This document shows positions 15,043 to 24,379 of a DNA stretch of 40,558 nt, one piece after another. Source of the DNA: Bacteroidales bacterium UBA6117 (GTDB lineage: Bacteria; Bacteroidota; Bacteroidia; Bacteroidales; VadinHA17); NCBI GenBank assembly GCA_002428385.1, contig DIWB01000037.1, positions 1 through 40,558 of the forward strand, read 5' to 3'. The stretch's first letter is position 1. The number at the start of each line of letters is the position of its first letter. A program made the translations under genes and the position numbers. The notes beneath the pieces were generated by a model. The model was not told the DNA's origin, did no database searches, and worked only from the letters and a program-made list of their open reading frames with translations.

Positions 15043-16533
15043 TCACTCCTTAGCCCAGGCTTCGGCTGCCTTAATTGCACGCTTCCAGCCCCTGATAAGC
15101 GATTCGGTTCTGTGGTGAGGCATCACCGGCACAAAGGTCCTGTCGATCTGCCATTGCTTCGAAAGTTCATCAATATTCTTCCAGTATCCGGTTGCCAGTC
15201 CTGCCAGATATGCCGCCCCAAGCGCTGTGGTCTCGGTTATCTCAGGCCTGATGACGCTCGCCTGGAGAAGATCCGCCTGGAACTGCATCAGACTGTTGTT
15301 CACAGTTGCTCCTCCGTCGACCCTCAATTCCCTGATTTCAATTCCCGAATCATTCTCCATTGCCTGAAGAACCTCCAGCGTCTGGAAAGCAATGCTGTCG
15401 AGGGCTGCACGGGCTATATGAGCGGAGGTGGAGCCCCGGGTGATCCCTACGATGGTACCGCGCGCATGCTGATTCCAATAAGGAGCTCCCAGTCCCGCGA
15501 ATGCGGGAACAAAATAAACTCCGTCACTGTCGCTGACTCTGGCGGCAAGCTCCTCAACCTCGGCCGATTTTGTAATGACACCCAGACTGTCGCGAAGCCA
15601 CTGAACAACAGCTCCGGCAATAAAGATAGACCCTTCAAACGCGTACCTGGTCTCATTCCCTATCTTCCAGGCAACTGTTGTCAGCAGCCGGCTTTTCGAC
15701 GCGATAGGCTTGTTACCTATGTTCATCATCATGAAACATCCGGTGCCGTAGGTGTTCTTTACCATCCCCGGCTCGATGCACATCTGGCCGAAAAGGGCTG
15801 CCTGCTGATCACCGGCTATTCCGGCCACAGGGATCTCGGATGAGAACTGACCCTCGGTGCTTCCGTAAATTTCACTTGACGATTTAACCACAGGCAGCAT
15901 GCTTTCGGGGATGTCAAATACACTGAGCAGGTCTCTGTCCCATTCAAGGGTGTGAATATTGAACAGCATTGTCCTTGATGCATTTGAGACATCAGTGATA
16001 TGCAGCTTTCCGCGTGTAAGGTTCCACACCAGCCACGAATCGACCGTGCCGAATGCAAGTTCACCCCTGGCTGCAAGTTCCCTTGCACCGCTTGCATTAT
16101 CAAGGATCCACTTTACTTTCGTTGCTGAAAAGTAGGCATCAACTATCAATCCTGTCCTCTCAAGTATCAGACTGTCGGCGCCTTCGGCTTTCAGCTTATC
16201 GCAGTAATCGGCTGTCCTTCGATCCTGCCACACTATAGCGTTGTATATGGGCTTCCCGGTTATCCTGTTCCAGACCACAGTCGTTTCCCTCTGGTTGGTG
16301 ATGCCAATACCTGCAATATCAGAACTTTTCAGTCCGGCTTTGGCAAGCACCTCAGTGGCTACGCCTGCCTGAGTTGACCATATCTCTTCCGGATCATGCT
16401 CCACCCAGCCGGGTTTCGGATATATCTGGGTGAATTCCTTCTGCGCGGAGGCAACCGGAAGCCCCGAATGGTTGAAGACTATTGCACGGGAACTCGTTGT
16501 TCCCTGGTCAAGGGCAAGAATATACTTGTTCAT
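15043..16533 (-). CDS. glpK: Glycerol kinase
   Basis: This 496-aa protein matches the usual length of GlpK. It begins MNKYILALDQGTTSSRAIVF (ATP-binding actin-like fold), then KPGWVEHDPEEIW near residue 40, NQRETTVVWNRITGKPIYNAIVWQDRR near 80-108, and the second-domain GTGCFMMMNIG near 265 and AGLGAPYWN near 345. It phosphorylates glycerol to glycerol-3-phosphate in the cytosol using ATP. It starts 18 bp after glpD in the same direction and is followed by glpF, so the three genes form one glycerol utilisation operon. Confidence 0.95.
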   Translation of the reverse strand: MNKYILALDQGTTSSRAIVFNHSGLPVASAQKEFTQIYPKPGWVEHDPEEIWSTQAGVATEVLAKAGLKSSDIAGIGITNQRETTVVWNRITGKPIYNAIVWQDRRTADYCDKLKAEGADSLILERTGLIVDAYFSATKVKWILDNASGARELAARGELAFGTVDSWLVWNLTRGKLHITDVSNASRTMLFNIHTLEWDRDLLSVFDIPESMLPVVKSSSEIYGSTEGQFSSEIPVAGIAGDQQAALFGQMCIEPGMVKNTYGTGCFMMMNIGNKPIASKSRLLTTVAWKIGNETRYAFEGSIFIAGAVVQWLRDSLGVITKSAEVEELAARVSDSDGVYFVPAFAGLGAPYWNQHARGTIVGITRGSTSAHIARAALDSIAFQTLEVLQAMENDSGIEIRELRVDGGATVNNSLMQFQADLLQASVIRPEITETTALGAAYLAGLATGYWKNIDELSKQWQIDRTFVPVMPHHRTESLIRGWKRAIKAAEAWAKE

Positions 16534-16551
16534 TTATAGTAGTGTTATGTT

Positions 16552-18111
16552 TTATGTATAGATTTTTATCAGGTCGTTGTATTTCGATATCTCATTTTCC
16601 TGCCACGATCTGCTTAAACCGAACTCCTTTGCCATTATTCCGGCCACAACGGGTCCAGCCTCAGCGCTTGCCCTTGCATCCAGAAACAGCGCCCTTGTCC
16701 TTCGGGCCAGCATGTCCTCAAGCGTCCCGGGCATTTCATTTCTGGCAATCCAAACAATTTCAGCTTTGCAATATGGAAGCCCCGGATGCACCTGTTCACC
16801 CATTCCGGGCTCATCCTCAATAAGTTTCCTGATTTCTGAAGCATGATCTCCATAGACGCTCAGACGGTCCGAAGCTGCAGCTGCACTGTCGGAACAAAAG
16901 CGGAAATTCCTGGTCGTGCATTCCCTGCTTTCAACTATCCCGGCTTTTATTGCCCTGTCAATCGTCTCCTCCGCCATCCTTCTGTATGAAGTCCATTTTC
17001 CTCCTATTATTGAAAGAAGTCCCGAATCCGAAAGGGTTATCTTGTGCCTTCTCGACACTTCTTTTGTTGCCTCCGGCTTGTCGGGATTGGCAGCGAGAGG
17101 CCTTAGACCGGCAAAGATGCAGAGAACATCCTCCCTGCGCGGAGCCCTGGTAAGATACCTCCCGGCTGTCCTGAGAATGAAGTCAATCTCCTCATCGAGC
17201 GCCTTTGGCTCAAGCGATATTTCATTCAGCGGCGTGTCGGTGGTCCCGACTACTACTTTCCCGTACCAGGGTATGGCAAAAAGAACACGGCCGTCGTCAG
17301 TTTTCGGGATCATAATTGCCGACTTGCTGTTAAGAAAACTATTATCGAGCACTATATGAACACCCTGGCTCGGCTTAATTGTCGCTTTTGCCGACGGATT
17401 GTCCATCCTGTGGATCTGATCGGCAAAAACACCCGTGGCATTTATGACCAGCTTCGACTTTACTGAATATGTTTTCCCCGATTCTACATCCTTAACCTCT
17501 ACCCCGGTAATATGGCCCTTTTCATCCTTTAACAACTTTTCTACCCTGAAATAGTTGAGAACAGTTCCTCCGTTTTCCACACATGCCCCGGCAATTGTGA
17601 GCGCCAGGCGGGAATCGTCAAACTGACCATCGTGATAGACAATGCCTCCCTTCAACCCTTCGGACTTAAGAAGAGGAATTCTTTCGAGCGCCTTCGAACG
17701 GTTAATGAAATAAGATTTCCCCATGCTCAGCCTCCCGGCCAGAAGATCGTAGAACTTAAGCCCCACCGTGTAAAGAAATACATCCCAGTAAGTATATACG
17801 GGAATGACAAATTCCTGGTTTGCAGTAATATGAGGCGCATTCCTGAGAATGAGCCCCCGCTCGTAAAGAGCTTCTTTTACCAGCAGTATATCGCCCTGGG
17901 CCATATACCTGACTCCTCCGTGGACCAGCTTGGTGCTCCTCGATGAAGTCCCCTTTGTGAAATCCGACTGCTCGAACAGGATGGTCCTGTAACCGCGTGT
18001 GACAGCATCAAGTGCAATTCCAAGCCCGGTGGCCCCGCCGCCGATTACTATGATGTCCCATCCCTGTGGCTGATTATCATCAAGCTGTTTTATTAGTGTT
18101 TTCCTGTTCAT
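16552..18111 (-). CDS. glpD: FAD-dependent glycerol-3-phosphate dehydrogenase
   Basis: This 519-aa protein has the FAD-binding start DIIVIGGGATGLGIALDAV near residue 19 and then the GlpD signature GTSSRSTKLVHGGVRYM near 54. A conserved central VVGTTDTPL and GLRPLA follow, and a C-terminal helical domain (GGKWTSYRRMAEETIDRA) ends near 400. It oxidises glycerol-3-phosphate to dihydroxyacetone phosphate and passes electrons to quinone at the membrane. It is the first gene of the glpD-glpK-glpF operon. No separate glpR-type regulator lies nearby. Confidence 0.95.
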   Translation of the reverse strand: MNRKTLIKQLDDNQPQGWDIIVIGGGATGLGIALDAVTRGYRTILFEQSDFTKGTSSRSTKLVHGGVRYMAQGDILLVKEALYERGLILRNAPHITANQEFVIPVYTYWDVFLYTVGLKFYDLLAGRLSMGKSYFINRSKALERIPLLKSEGLKGGIVYHDGQFDDSRLALTIAGACVENGGTVLNYFRVEKLLKDEKGHITGVEVKDVESGKTYSVKSKLVINATGVFADQIHRMDNPSAKATIKPSQGVHIVLDNSFLNSKSAIMIPKTDDGRVLFAIPWYGKVVVGTTDTPLNEISLEPKALDEEIDFILRTAGRYLTRAPRREDVLCIFAGLRPLAANPDKPEATKEVSRRHKITLSDSGLLSIIGGKWTSYRRMAEETIDRAIKAGIVESRECTTRNFRFCSDSAAAASDRLSVYGDHASEIRKLIEDEPGMGEQVHPGLPYCKAEIVWIARNEMPGTLEDMLARRTRALFLDARASAEAGPVVAGIMAKEFGLSRSWQENEISKYNDLIKIYT

Positions 18112-18198
18112 GTAAAATGCCGTTAATGTAAACCGGTATTAATGTTAGTAAAAATATTTAAGAGCATGAAGATAATACCCGGAAAGATACAAACGGTA

Positions 18199-19320
18199 TT
18201 AATTGTAAAACTTCAGGCAGGCAGGCATCTTAACCTGTGCCGAATCGACTGCCTTCTGGGGCAGCCCGGTTCTTTTATCTATCCTGAAGACAGTAATCTG
18301 ATCCGATTTCTGGTTTCCCGAAATCAGGAATCTGCCTGAGGGATCAATTACAAAATTCCGGGGCCAGTCGCCTCCGCAGGAGGAATGTCCTGCAAGTTCA
18401 AGCTGTCCGTCGGGTAATATCCTGAATGTGACAATATTGTTTTCTCCCCGGTTGGAGCCGTACAGGTACCTGCCATCATTGCTTATATGGACATCAGCAC
18501 AGTAGTTGTTGTCAGCCATGTCATCCTTCTTTGTCGGCAGGGTCTGAAGAAGCTTCAGCCCCTGATCTTCCTCCACGCCAAACACCATCATCTTGGAGCC
18601 GAGCTCATTGATTACATAAAGCCGCGAACCGTCGCTGTTGAATACAAAATGCCTTGGACCCGACCCCCGGGGAAGGGTTGTGATGCCATTATCAAGCTGG
18701 TGCAGTTTCCCCTCCTTGCTGTCGAAGTCGTAAACCACTATCCGGTCGAGACCGAGGTCGGTGACATAGACATTGCGTCCTGCCGGATCATGGAGTATCA
18801 TGTGGGCGTGCGACTTGTCGGGCTGCTCCTTTACGTAAAGGATTGTGTCGGTGATTGTCTCCGGGATACCGCTGTCGCCCAGCTTCACCACAGCCACTGA
18901 CCCGTTTGGGTAATTGGCTATAAAAAGATGTCCGCTGTCGGCCGACATTGAGATATAACAGGGCCCGGCATAGGGAATGAGCATTTCATTAAGCTTCTCA
19001 AAACTGACCTTCTCTTCATCATATCTGAATGTTGACAGACCTCCCCCGAACTGCCCCCGAAACTCCATTACCTCGTTGACGACATAGAATAGATTTGTCT
19101 TATCAGAAAAACAGAAATAAGACGGGCTCGGACCAACATCGGACGAGGAAACGTAACTCAGCTTCCCGCTCCCCGGGTTGAATTCAAAAACCGACATGGC
19201 CTTATCCCCTTCCTTTTCAGTAAACCCGCCCACGAAGAGACGGGGGTTCTGGCGGCAGGATGTGTTTGAAAAGAAAAATGTCAGCAAAATAATTCCCAGC
19301 GAAAAAATATTCTTTGTCAT
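18199..19320 (-). CDS. Lactonase-family seven-bladed propeller lipoprotein (6-phosphogluconolactonase-like fold)
   Basis: This 373-aa protein has a lipoprotein leader whose likely lipobox is SNTSC at residues 18-22. It then has repeated propeller blades: LFVGGFTEKEGDKAMSVFEF, PSPSYFCFSDKTNLFYVVNE, GPCYISMSADSGHLFIANY, SHAHMILHDPAGRNVYVTDL, GPRHFVFNSDGSRLYVINE, WPRNFVIDPSGRFLISGNQ. This is the YbhE/Pgl-2 lactonase fold. The family includes 6-phosphogluconolactonases, but an exported lipoprotein is more likely to act on an extracytoplasmic sugar lactone, for example one made by the nearby Gfo/Idh/MocA enzyme at 21085-22503. That partnership is inference. Confidence 0.8.
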   Translation of the reverse strand: MTKNIFSLGIILLTFFFSNTSCRQNPRLFVGGFTEKEGDKAMSVFEFNPGSGKLSYVSSSDVGPSPSYFCFSDKTNLFYVVNEVMEFRGQFGGGLSTFRYDEEKVSFEKLNEMLIPYAGPCYISMSADSGHLFIANYPNGSVAVVKLGDSGIPETITDTILYVKEQPDKSHAHMILHDPAGRNVYVTDLGLDRIVVYDFDSKEGKLHQLDNGITTLPRGSGPRHFVFNSDGSRLYVINELGSKMMVFGVEEDQGLKLLQTLPTKKDDMADNNYCADVHISNDGRYLYGSNRGENNIVTFRILPDGQLELAGHSSCGGDWPRNFVIDPSGRFLISGNQKSDQITVFRIDKRTGLPQKAVDSAQVKMPACLKFYN

Positions 19321-19348
19321 AGCGATCCAATTATGGCTTAATGCCGGT

Positions 19349-19966
19349 TTACTTAGTGTTATTCAATTTTTTGTATTTCGCGTCAAGCTCGCCCATCCTG
19401 ACCCTTACGCTTATTATGTATGGCTCCTCATCCTTTTCCCAGTGACCGTAGGTTGTTACCACAAAGGTGCCGTCAGGCAACAGTTCCACCCCCGGATAAC
19501 AGCAGTCCCAATCATGGTAGTTATCCTTGAACCGTATCCTGTATTTTCCGGGTTTCCCTTTTACCAGGTCCTTCCAGGTTCCTACCCATCCGACCCAGTC
19601 GCCTTCAGTGGGACTTCCCTGACCTGTTTCCGATGCAATCCTGCTGTAGTTAACTTCATTTTTCTCCTTGGCCAGCCGTTCAAGTTCACTCCAGGTTTGT
19701 CCACCGTCGGCGCTGCGTTTATAAACTATCTCACCCCTGCCATGGCCTTTCGGGTAGACGGTAAGGATGGTTCTTCCGTCTTCAAGAAGAACTGTTGTCG
19801 GATGGCCGAGATACTGGCCTTCTTCCCTGTCGACTACGACCTGCCGGGCGAATTCGTCATTGAGGTCGATGATTGGGATCGAGAGATAGGATTCAGGATT
19901 CTTTACCTGCGAAAAGGAGATAAGGGAGAAAGCTGAAAACAGGATGGCAAATATATATTTATTCAT
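19349..19966 (-). CDS. Sialidase-like BNR-repeat protein, apparently missing its central blades
   Basis: This 205-aa protein has a signal peptide and then the N-terminal part of a sialidase-type propeller: QYLGHPTTVLLEDGRTILTVY, PKGHGRGEIVYKRSADGGQTWSE (with an Asp-box). It jumps to the C-terminal part SPTEGDWVGWVGTWKDLV, YRIRFKDNYHDWDCCYPGVELLPDGTFVVTTYGHW. As I remember full-length members (about 370 residues), roughly 150 residues with several Asp-boxes lie between these segments. Here only a 20-residue stretch, ERLAKEKNEVNYSRIASETG, joins them, and the frame is kept. It could be an in-frame deletion pseudogene or a real compact form. The catalytic Arg/Tyr set of sialidases would be incomplete. 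Confidence 0.65.
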   Translation of the reverse strand: MNKYIFAILFSAFSLISFSQVKNPESYLSIPIIDLNDEFARQVVVDREEGQYLGHPTTVLLEDGRTILTVYPKGHGRGEIVYKRSADGGQTWSELERLAKEKNEVNYSRIASETGQGSPTEGDWVGWVGTWKDLVKGKPGKYRIRFKDNYHDWDCCYPGVELLPDGTFVVTTYGHWEKDEEPYIISVRVRMGELDAKYKKLNNTK

Positions 19967-19982
19967 ATTTAAAAGATTTAAC

Positions 19983-20050
19983 CTCTGTGGCCCTCTGTGC
20001 TCTCTGTGGTGAAAAAATTAACTACGGAACACGGTTCCGAAAGCTTTCGG
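19983..20050. repeat. CTCTGTGG tandem motif and a 14-bp palindrome
   Basis: CTCTGTGG, CTCTGTGC and CTCTGTGG occur at 19983, 19993 and 20002, spaced 10 and 9 bp apart. A perfect palindrome CCGAAAGCTTTCGG follows at 20037-20050. Both lie between the isomerase-like and sialidase-like genes. Confidence 0.5.
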
Positions 20051-20092
20051 GAAAAAACGGAGTTACACGGTGTTAAAGACTTGGAGTTAATT

Positions 20093-20121
20093 AAAAAAGA
20101 GGCTGATTTCACAGCCTCTTT
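20093..20121 (-). terminator. Rho-independent terminator after the isomerase-like gene
   Basis: On the minus strand a 10-bp stem (CAGCCTCTTT / AAAGAGGCTG at 20096-20105 and 20112-20121) with a 6-nt loop runs into a T-run read from 20098 to 20093. It lies 8 bp after the stop of the gene that ends at 20129. Confidence 0.75.
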
Positions 20122-20128
20122 AAGTATT

Positions 20129-21073
20129 TTACACTTCAAAACTATCGCATTCGCGGTAAGCCTGGATGACCCGGGCTTCGCCCTCCTTTGTCCCTCTCTG
20201 GCTTATCCCGTGCTCCATGCACAATGTGCCTTCGTACTTCTTGTTGTACAGGAATTTGAAGATATTCCTGTAGTTGATCTCACCGGAAGTAGGTTCATTC
20301 CTTCCAGGGTTATCGCCAAGGTGGATTGCAGCTATCTCACTCCAGGCCATCTCGAGGTTGGGGATGAGGTTACCCTCACTTACCTGCTGATGATAGAGGT
20401 CATCCACTATCTTGCATGCCGGCGAATTGACAGCCCTGCAGATGGCATATGACTGAGGAATGCCCTTGAGAAACAAGCCCGGGTGATTGGTATGATGGTT
20501 GAGCGGTTCAAGAACGATTGTCACTCCTGCCGGTTCCATAATGTCGCAGCAATACCTCAGGTTGTCGATGGCATTGGCGGTCTGGTAATCCATGTGGAGC
20601 TTCATATCGTACCTGCCAAGGACGACAAGCGCCTGTTTTGCGCCGGTCCTCTTTGAGAATTCTGCTCCCTCCTTCATCTGGGCGATCAGCATATCGCGAA
20701 CCTCCTGTGTGTTGAGGACAAAATCCTGCTTCCCGGAATCGGCCCGGAGAACATAGGGACCGAAATCCATTCCAAGGCGGTTCAGTTCGCTCATTATCTT
20801 ATCCTGAACTGCAGGTTCCCTTCTCATGATATTATTGTCGAAGACAGCCCTGAATCCCTGGTCGTGTATAAACTTAATGTTATCGATGGGATCCTGGCCA
20901 GCGTGCTGCCGGAACATGCCCAGACCCGGGGCGTATTTCAGCTTAAAGGGTGTAACGGCATCTGCCGCCCTGGTTTGTCCGGAGGCTCTGGCAGATCCTA
21001 AAATGGCAGGCGCTGCCAGAAATGCAGCGCCTGTCGTGGCTTTTTTTATAAAATCTCTTCTCGAGTTATTCAT
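20129..21073 (-). CDS. Sugar phosphate isomerase/epimerase-like TIM barrel, Tat-exported
   Basis: This 314-aa protein has a Tat leader (SRRDFIKKA, hydrophobic part to about residue 30). It then has an AP-endonuclease-2/xylose-isomerase-like TIM barrel: LKYAPGLGMFRQHAG, TIVLEPLNHHTNHPGLFLKG with a metal-type Glu and His, CKIVDDLYHQQVSEGNLI, and CMEHGISQRG. It resembles hydroxypyruvate isomerase-like proteins. It is 11 bp downstream of a Tat-exported Gfo/Idh/MocA gene, a pairing often seen in extracytoplasmic keto-sugar pathways. A terminator follows. Its substrate cannot be read from sequence. Confidence 0.8.
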   Translation of the reverse strand: MNNSRRDFIKKATTGAAFLAAPAILGSARASGQTRAADAVTPFKLKYAPGLGMFRQHAGQDPIDNIKFIHDQGFRAVFDNNIMRREPAVQDKIMSELNRLGMDFGPYVLRADSGKQDFVLNTQEVRDMLIAQMKEGAEFSKRTGAKQALVVLGRYDMKLHMDYQTANAIDNLRYCCDIMEPAGVTIVLEPLNHHTNHPGLFLKGIPQSYAICRAVNSPACKIVDDLYHQQVSEGNLIPNLEMAWSEIAAIHLGDNPGRNEPTSGEINYRNIFKFLYNKKYEGTLCMEHGISQRGTKEGEARVIQAYRECDSFEV

Positions 21074-21084
21074 AAAAATATTCT

Positions 21085-22503
21085 TTAATTCCGGGTTTGG
21101 GCAGCTCTCTGGGCAGCTCTTTCAGCTTGTCTTTTGGCCTGTTCTGCCAGCTGTTCGGGTGTAGGAGGAACATATGCCTCTCCTGCAATCGGAACTTCCT
21201 TGGGAATGTCAACCGGACCAAATGCAAATACGGCCGGACCAAGTTTGAGGTCGGAGTTCATCATTTCCTCGTAGGTGGTCTCTTTTCCTGTATAAGCTGA
21301 AATCCTTCCCATGATACCAACCATTGTCGAGATGGCTGTGGTTTCAAGTTCATTGAATACCTTACCTGTGCGTATAGCTGTAACGAGGTCGATGTGCTCC
21401 TGCACATAAGGATCGACACTTACACTATTGGTAGGTTTGCCGTCGGCATCGAGGGGATATCCGTATTTCCAGAGCTCTGCTCCTGCAAGGTCGAGAATCG
21501 TATTCTGACAGTTGGTCGAACCCTTTGTTCCCTGAAGCCTTTCGGATACATTGTTTGCACAGCCGTTTATCTGGCGGCACATACTGTGAAGATGAACACC
21601 GCTCTCCATCACGTAATCTATGCTGAAGTTGTCATACTGGTCTCCTGTCACCCTGCGCAGGCGTGATCCCATTCCTACTGCCTTGACCGGGTAAGCTCCG
21701 AAGAACCAGTGGGCAACGTCGAGGTTGTGAACATGCTGTTCTACGATGTGGTCGCCTGAGAGCCATGTCCAGTTGACCCAGTCGCGGATCATCCATTCCA
21801 TTTCGCTCCAAGAGGCGTCTTTATCGCGATGCCATAGTTTTCCGCCGTTCCACCATACATTGCCGCCGGTGAGGTCGCCGATCAGACCCTGCTGAACCTG
21901 CTGCCAGTTGGCAACATAGTCGCGCTGGTGACGGCGCTGGGTTCCTGTTGCTATGCTTAATCCCATACCTTCAGCTTTCTTGGCGGTTGCCATTACTGAC
22001 CTTGCGCCCGTGGGATCAACAGCTACAGGCTTCTCTGCAAAAATGTGCTTCTTTGCTGCTACTGCAGCTGCCAGATGCTCGGGACGGAAGAACGGAGGGG
22101 TTGCCAGAATTACAATGTCAACTCCTGAATCAATCACTTTCTGATAAGCATCGAATCCAACAAAGCAGTTCTCGGCAGGAACTTCCTGATTCTTCTCCTT
22201 GAGGATCCTGGCTTTGCAGTTGTCAACACGGTCCTGGAAGGTGTCGCCAAGGGCTGTTACCTGAAGATTGGGGCCGGCATTCAGGAAGTTGATGGCTGCT
22301 CCGGTTCCGCGGCCGCCGCAACCGATTATACCCGCCTTGAGAACAGGTCCGTCGGGAGCCTGGTCGAGAAATGCAGGCACTTCAACAACTTTCTTTGTTT
22401 CACGGGCACAGCTTGTTATTATCGTCGGAACGATAACACCTGCCACCCCTACGGTAGCTGCCTTGCCAAGAAAATTACGTCTTGAGATACTCGATTTTTT
22501 CAT
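21085..22503 (-). CDS. Gfo/Idh/MocA-family oxidoreductase, Tat-exported
   Basis: This 472-aa protein has a Tat leader (SRRNFLGKAATVGVAGVIVP) followed by a Cys (SCARE) that may be lipidated. The Rossmann domain begins VLKAGIIGCGGRGTGAAI near residue 53, and KHIFAEKPVAVDP near 155 gives the EKP motif with the catalytic Lys. DHIVEQHVHNLDVAHWFFG near 248 is the second-domain signature of the larger exported subgroup. The C-terminal tail (from about residue 449) is a charged, low-complexity Ala/Arg/Gln helix. It leads a two-gene unit with the TIM-barrel isomerase and probably oxidises a sugar or glycoside in the periplasm. Confidence 0.9.
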   Translation of the reverse strand: MKKSSISRRNFLGKAATVGVAGVIVPTIITSCARETKKVVEVPAFLDQAPDGPVLKAGIIGCGGRGTGAAINFLNAGPNLQVTALGDTFQDRVDNCKARILKEKNQEVPAENCFVGFDAYQKVIDSGVDIVILATPPFFRPEHLAAAVAAKKHIFAEKPVAVDPTGARSVMATAKKAEGMGLSIATGTQRRHQRDYVANWQQVQQGLIGDLTGGNVWWNGGKLWHRDKDASWSEMEWMIRDWVNWTWLSGDHIVEQHVHNLDVAHWFFGAYPVKAVGMGSRLRRVTGDQYDNFSIDYVMESGVHLHSMCRQINGCANNVSERLQGTKGSTNCQNTILDLAGAELWKYGYPLDADGKPTNSVSVDPYVQEHIDLVTAIRTGKVFNELETTAISTMVGIMGRISAYTGKETTYEEMMNSDLKLGPAVFAFGPVDIPKEVPIAGEAYVPPTPEQLAEQAKRQAERAAQRAAQTRN

Positions 22504-22847
22504 ATTTGATCAGATTAGGTTATAAGAACTAATATACCTGGTTTTCAACGATAGTGAATGCAATCAAATGTAAATATAGGGATTTTAAAAACCAAAGATT
22601 CATTCGAATTTAAGGTTTTTTAACAATGGAGGGCGGGCTGTACACCCGGATACACATCTTTCAATAAAGTTGGATCACTTAATTTCTATTTTGGGTTCTA
22701 CACCCAAAACCCGAAATCCTGGAGACCCTGAAGATGGCGTGTCATCCCGGCTTCCTGGGGGATGCGGGATCCCCTGCAACGGGCAGGGCCGCATTTTTGT
22801 TTTTTATTGTTACATTTGTTAACTCTCATTAAAGCCATTGTGAAAAT
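22504..22847. other. Divergent intergenic region with a degenerate palindrome
   Basis: This gene-free stretch separates the divergent oxidoreductase and PD40 genes. At about 22736-22772, GTCATCCCGG and GGATGCGGGATCCC form a partial copy of the palindromic repeat seen at 13150-13190. A TACATTTG box lies at 22811-22818. I see no small ORF worth calling. Confidence 0.5.
22811..22818 (+). promoter_or_regulatory. -7 promoter element of the PD40 lipoprotein gene
   Basis: TACATTTG matches TAnnTTTG and lies 29 bp before the ATG at 22848. A T-rich TTTTTG at 22794-22799 is too close to be the usual -33 element. Confidence 0.5.
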
Positions 22848-24323
22848 ATGAGGTCAATTCCATCATATATTTTTGCCCTGTCAGCCGCCTTGATTATGCT
22901 ATATTCCTGCACGGGAGACCCCGGGAAAAAGGCTGGCGTTACAGATGAAACCCCATCGCTCACACCCGATTATTCAGGCACTGTAATACCTTACAACATA
23001 GCGCCGATGAACTTCAGGATTGAAAATGAAGGATCGGCATTTTTCGCCAGATTTCAATCTGCAAACGGGAAAGCGATCGGGGTGCCCAGCAGGAATGGCA
23101 ACATAGCAATCCCTGCCCGTCAGTGGAAAAAGCTCCTTGAAGAAAACAAGGGCGGTGAACTTAAGATCGCTTTATTCGCCAGGGGCCCCGAAGGCTGGAC
23201 GGAATTCAGGACAATAACCAACACCATAGCAGCCGATCCCATCGATCCGTACATTACCTACAGGCTTCTCTATCCCGGCTATGAAAGCTGGAAGGAGATA
23301 TTCATCAAACAACGAAATCTGGAGAGTTTCAGGGAAAGGTCGATAATCGAGAACAGCCTGGTCGAGGAGAACTGCCTCAACTGCCATTCATACAACAACA
23401 CAGGAAACACCGAAAGCTTCATGGTCCACATGAGGGGCAGCCTCGGCGGTACCTATTTCTACAACAACGGCAATTTCCTTAAGGTCAACCTCAAACCCGA
23501 AGAGTTAAAGAACGGGGCAGTCTATCCCCGCTGGCATCCGTCAGGAAAATACGTGGCTTATTCTTCAAACAAGATAGTGCAGCAGTTCCACTCGGCTCTC
23601 AATAAAAAGGTGGAAGTAAGTGACCTGGAATCTTCGCTGGTGCTGTATGATATTGATAAAAACGAAATAATGGAGCTCGACCTGCCTGAAAAGGAGAAGT
23701 ATATGGATACCTATCCCGAATGGTCGCCCGACGGCAATTACCTTTATTTCTGCCGGGCGCCCGCGGTAGGTGAGGTGTTCCATTACGACAGCGTCCGCTA
23801 TGATCTGTACAGGGTACCTTTCGACCAGGAAACAAGACTTACAGGCCCGGTCGAATTAATTTACAAAGCATCCGTCATTAACAAAAGCGTCTCATTTCCA
23901 AGAGTCTCACCCGAAGGTTATAACATTGTTATAACGCTTCATAATTACGGTGTTTTCCCTATCTGGCACAAGGAAGCCGATCTGGTATCAATCGACCTGC
24001 GAACCATGACGGCAACTAACATGTCCCTTAACAGCGACTTTACCGACAGCTACCATTCATGGTCGTCAAACGGACGCTGGCTGGCCTTCAGCAGCAAAAG
24101 AATTGACGGACTGACAGCCAGGTTCTTCATCTCTTATGTTGACAGCGACGGAAACTCCTCAAAGCCATTCATCATGCCGCAAAAAGACCCCGAATTCTAT
24201 GAACGCTTCCTTAAAAGCTTCAACGTGCCTGAGTTTTCGACATTCGAGGTGAATGTAAATCCCGGGAAAATTCTGAAGAGTGCCAGGAATGAAGCATTGC
24301 AGGCCAAATGGGCCGGGAACTGA
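22848..24323 (+). CDS. PD40/TolB-like propeller lipoprotein with a single heme motif
   Basis: This 491-aa protein has a lipoprotein leader (lipobox LYSC, Cys21). Residues about 40-150 form a beta-rich N-terminal domain. A c-type heme motif CLNCH stands at 176-180 (ENCLNCHSYNNTG), followed by a PD40 propeller with blades YPRWHPSGKYVAYSSNK, YPEWSPDGNYLYFCRA, FPRVSPEGYNIVITLH and YHSWSSNGRWLAFSSKR. A heme ligand in the distal position could be one of the nearby Met or His residues (FMVHM at 191-195). It sits on the periplasmic side of a membrane. The next gene, 56 bp later, encodes a large membrane protein, so the two probably work together. Whether it carries electrons or uses the heme as a sensor is open. 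Confidence 0.8.
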   Translation: MRSIPSYIFALSAALIMLYSCTGDPGKKAGVTDETPSLTPDYSGTVIPYNIAPMNFRIENEGSAFFARFQSANGKAIGVPSRNGNIAIPARQWKKLLEENKGGELKIALFARGPEGWTEFRTITNTIAADPIDPYITYRLLYPGYESWKEIFIKQRNLESFRERSIIENSLVEENCLNCHSYNNTGNTESFMVHMRGSLGGTYFYNNGNFLKVNLKPEELKNGAVYPRWHPSGKYVAYSSNKIVQQFHSALNKKVEVSDLESSLVLYDIDKNEIMELDLPEKEKYMDTYPEWSPDGNYLYFCRAPAVGEVFHYDSVRYDLYRVPFDQETRLTGPVELIYKASVINKSVSFPRVSPEGYNIVITLHNYGVFPIWHKEADLVSIDLRTMTATNMSLNSDFTDSYHSWSSNGRWLAFSSKRIDGLTARFFISYVDSDGNSSKPFIMPQKDPEFYERFLKSFNVPEFSTFEVNVNPGKILKSARNEALQAKWAGN

Positions 24324-24379
24324 AACCGGAAAAGGAATTATGGAAAACTGCTGTAACCCTACAGGCAACCAACTTTATA

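Noticed and set aside
14875..15843. A 322-codon plus-strand frame opposite glpK
   Set aside because: It lies antisense to a clear glycerol kinase and starts within the array; composition is that of a shadow frame.
19178..19936. A 252-codon plus-strand frame opposite the lactonase and sialidase-like genes
   Set aside because: It runs antisense across two recognisable genes and shows no family features.
20037..20050. The palindrome CCGAAAGCTTTCGG as an operator
   Set aside because: Its place within a repeat-like stretch and short length make a dispersed repeat more likely; there is no nearby regulator.
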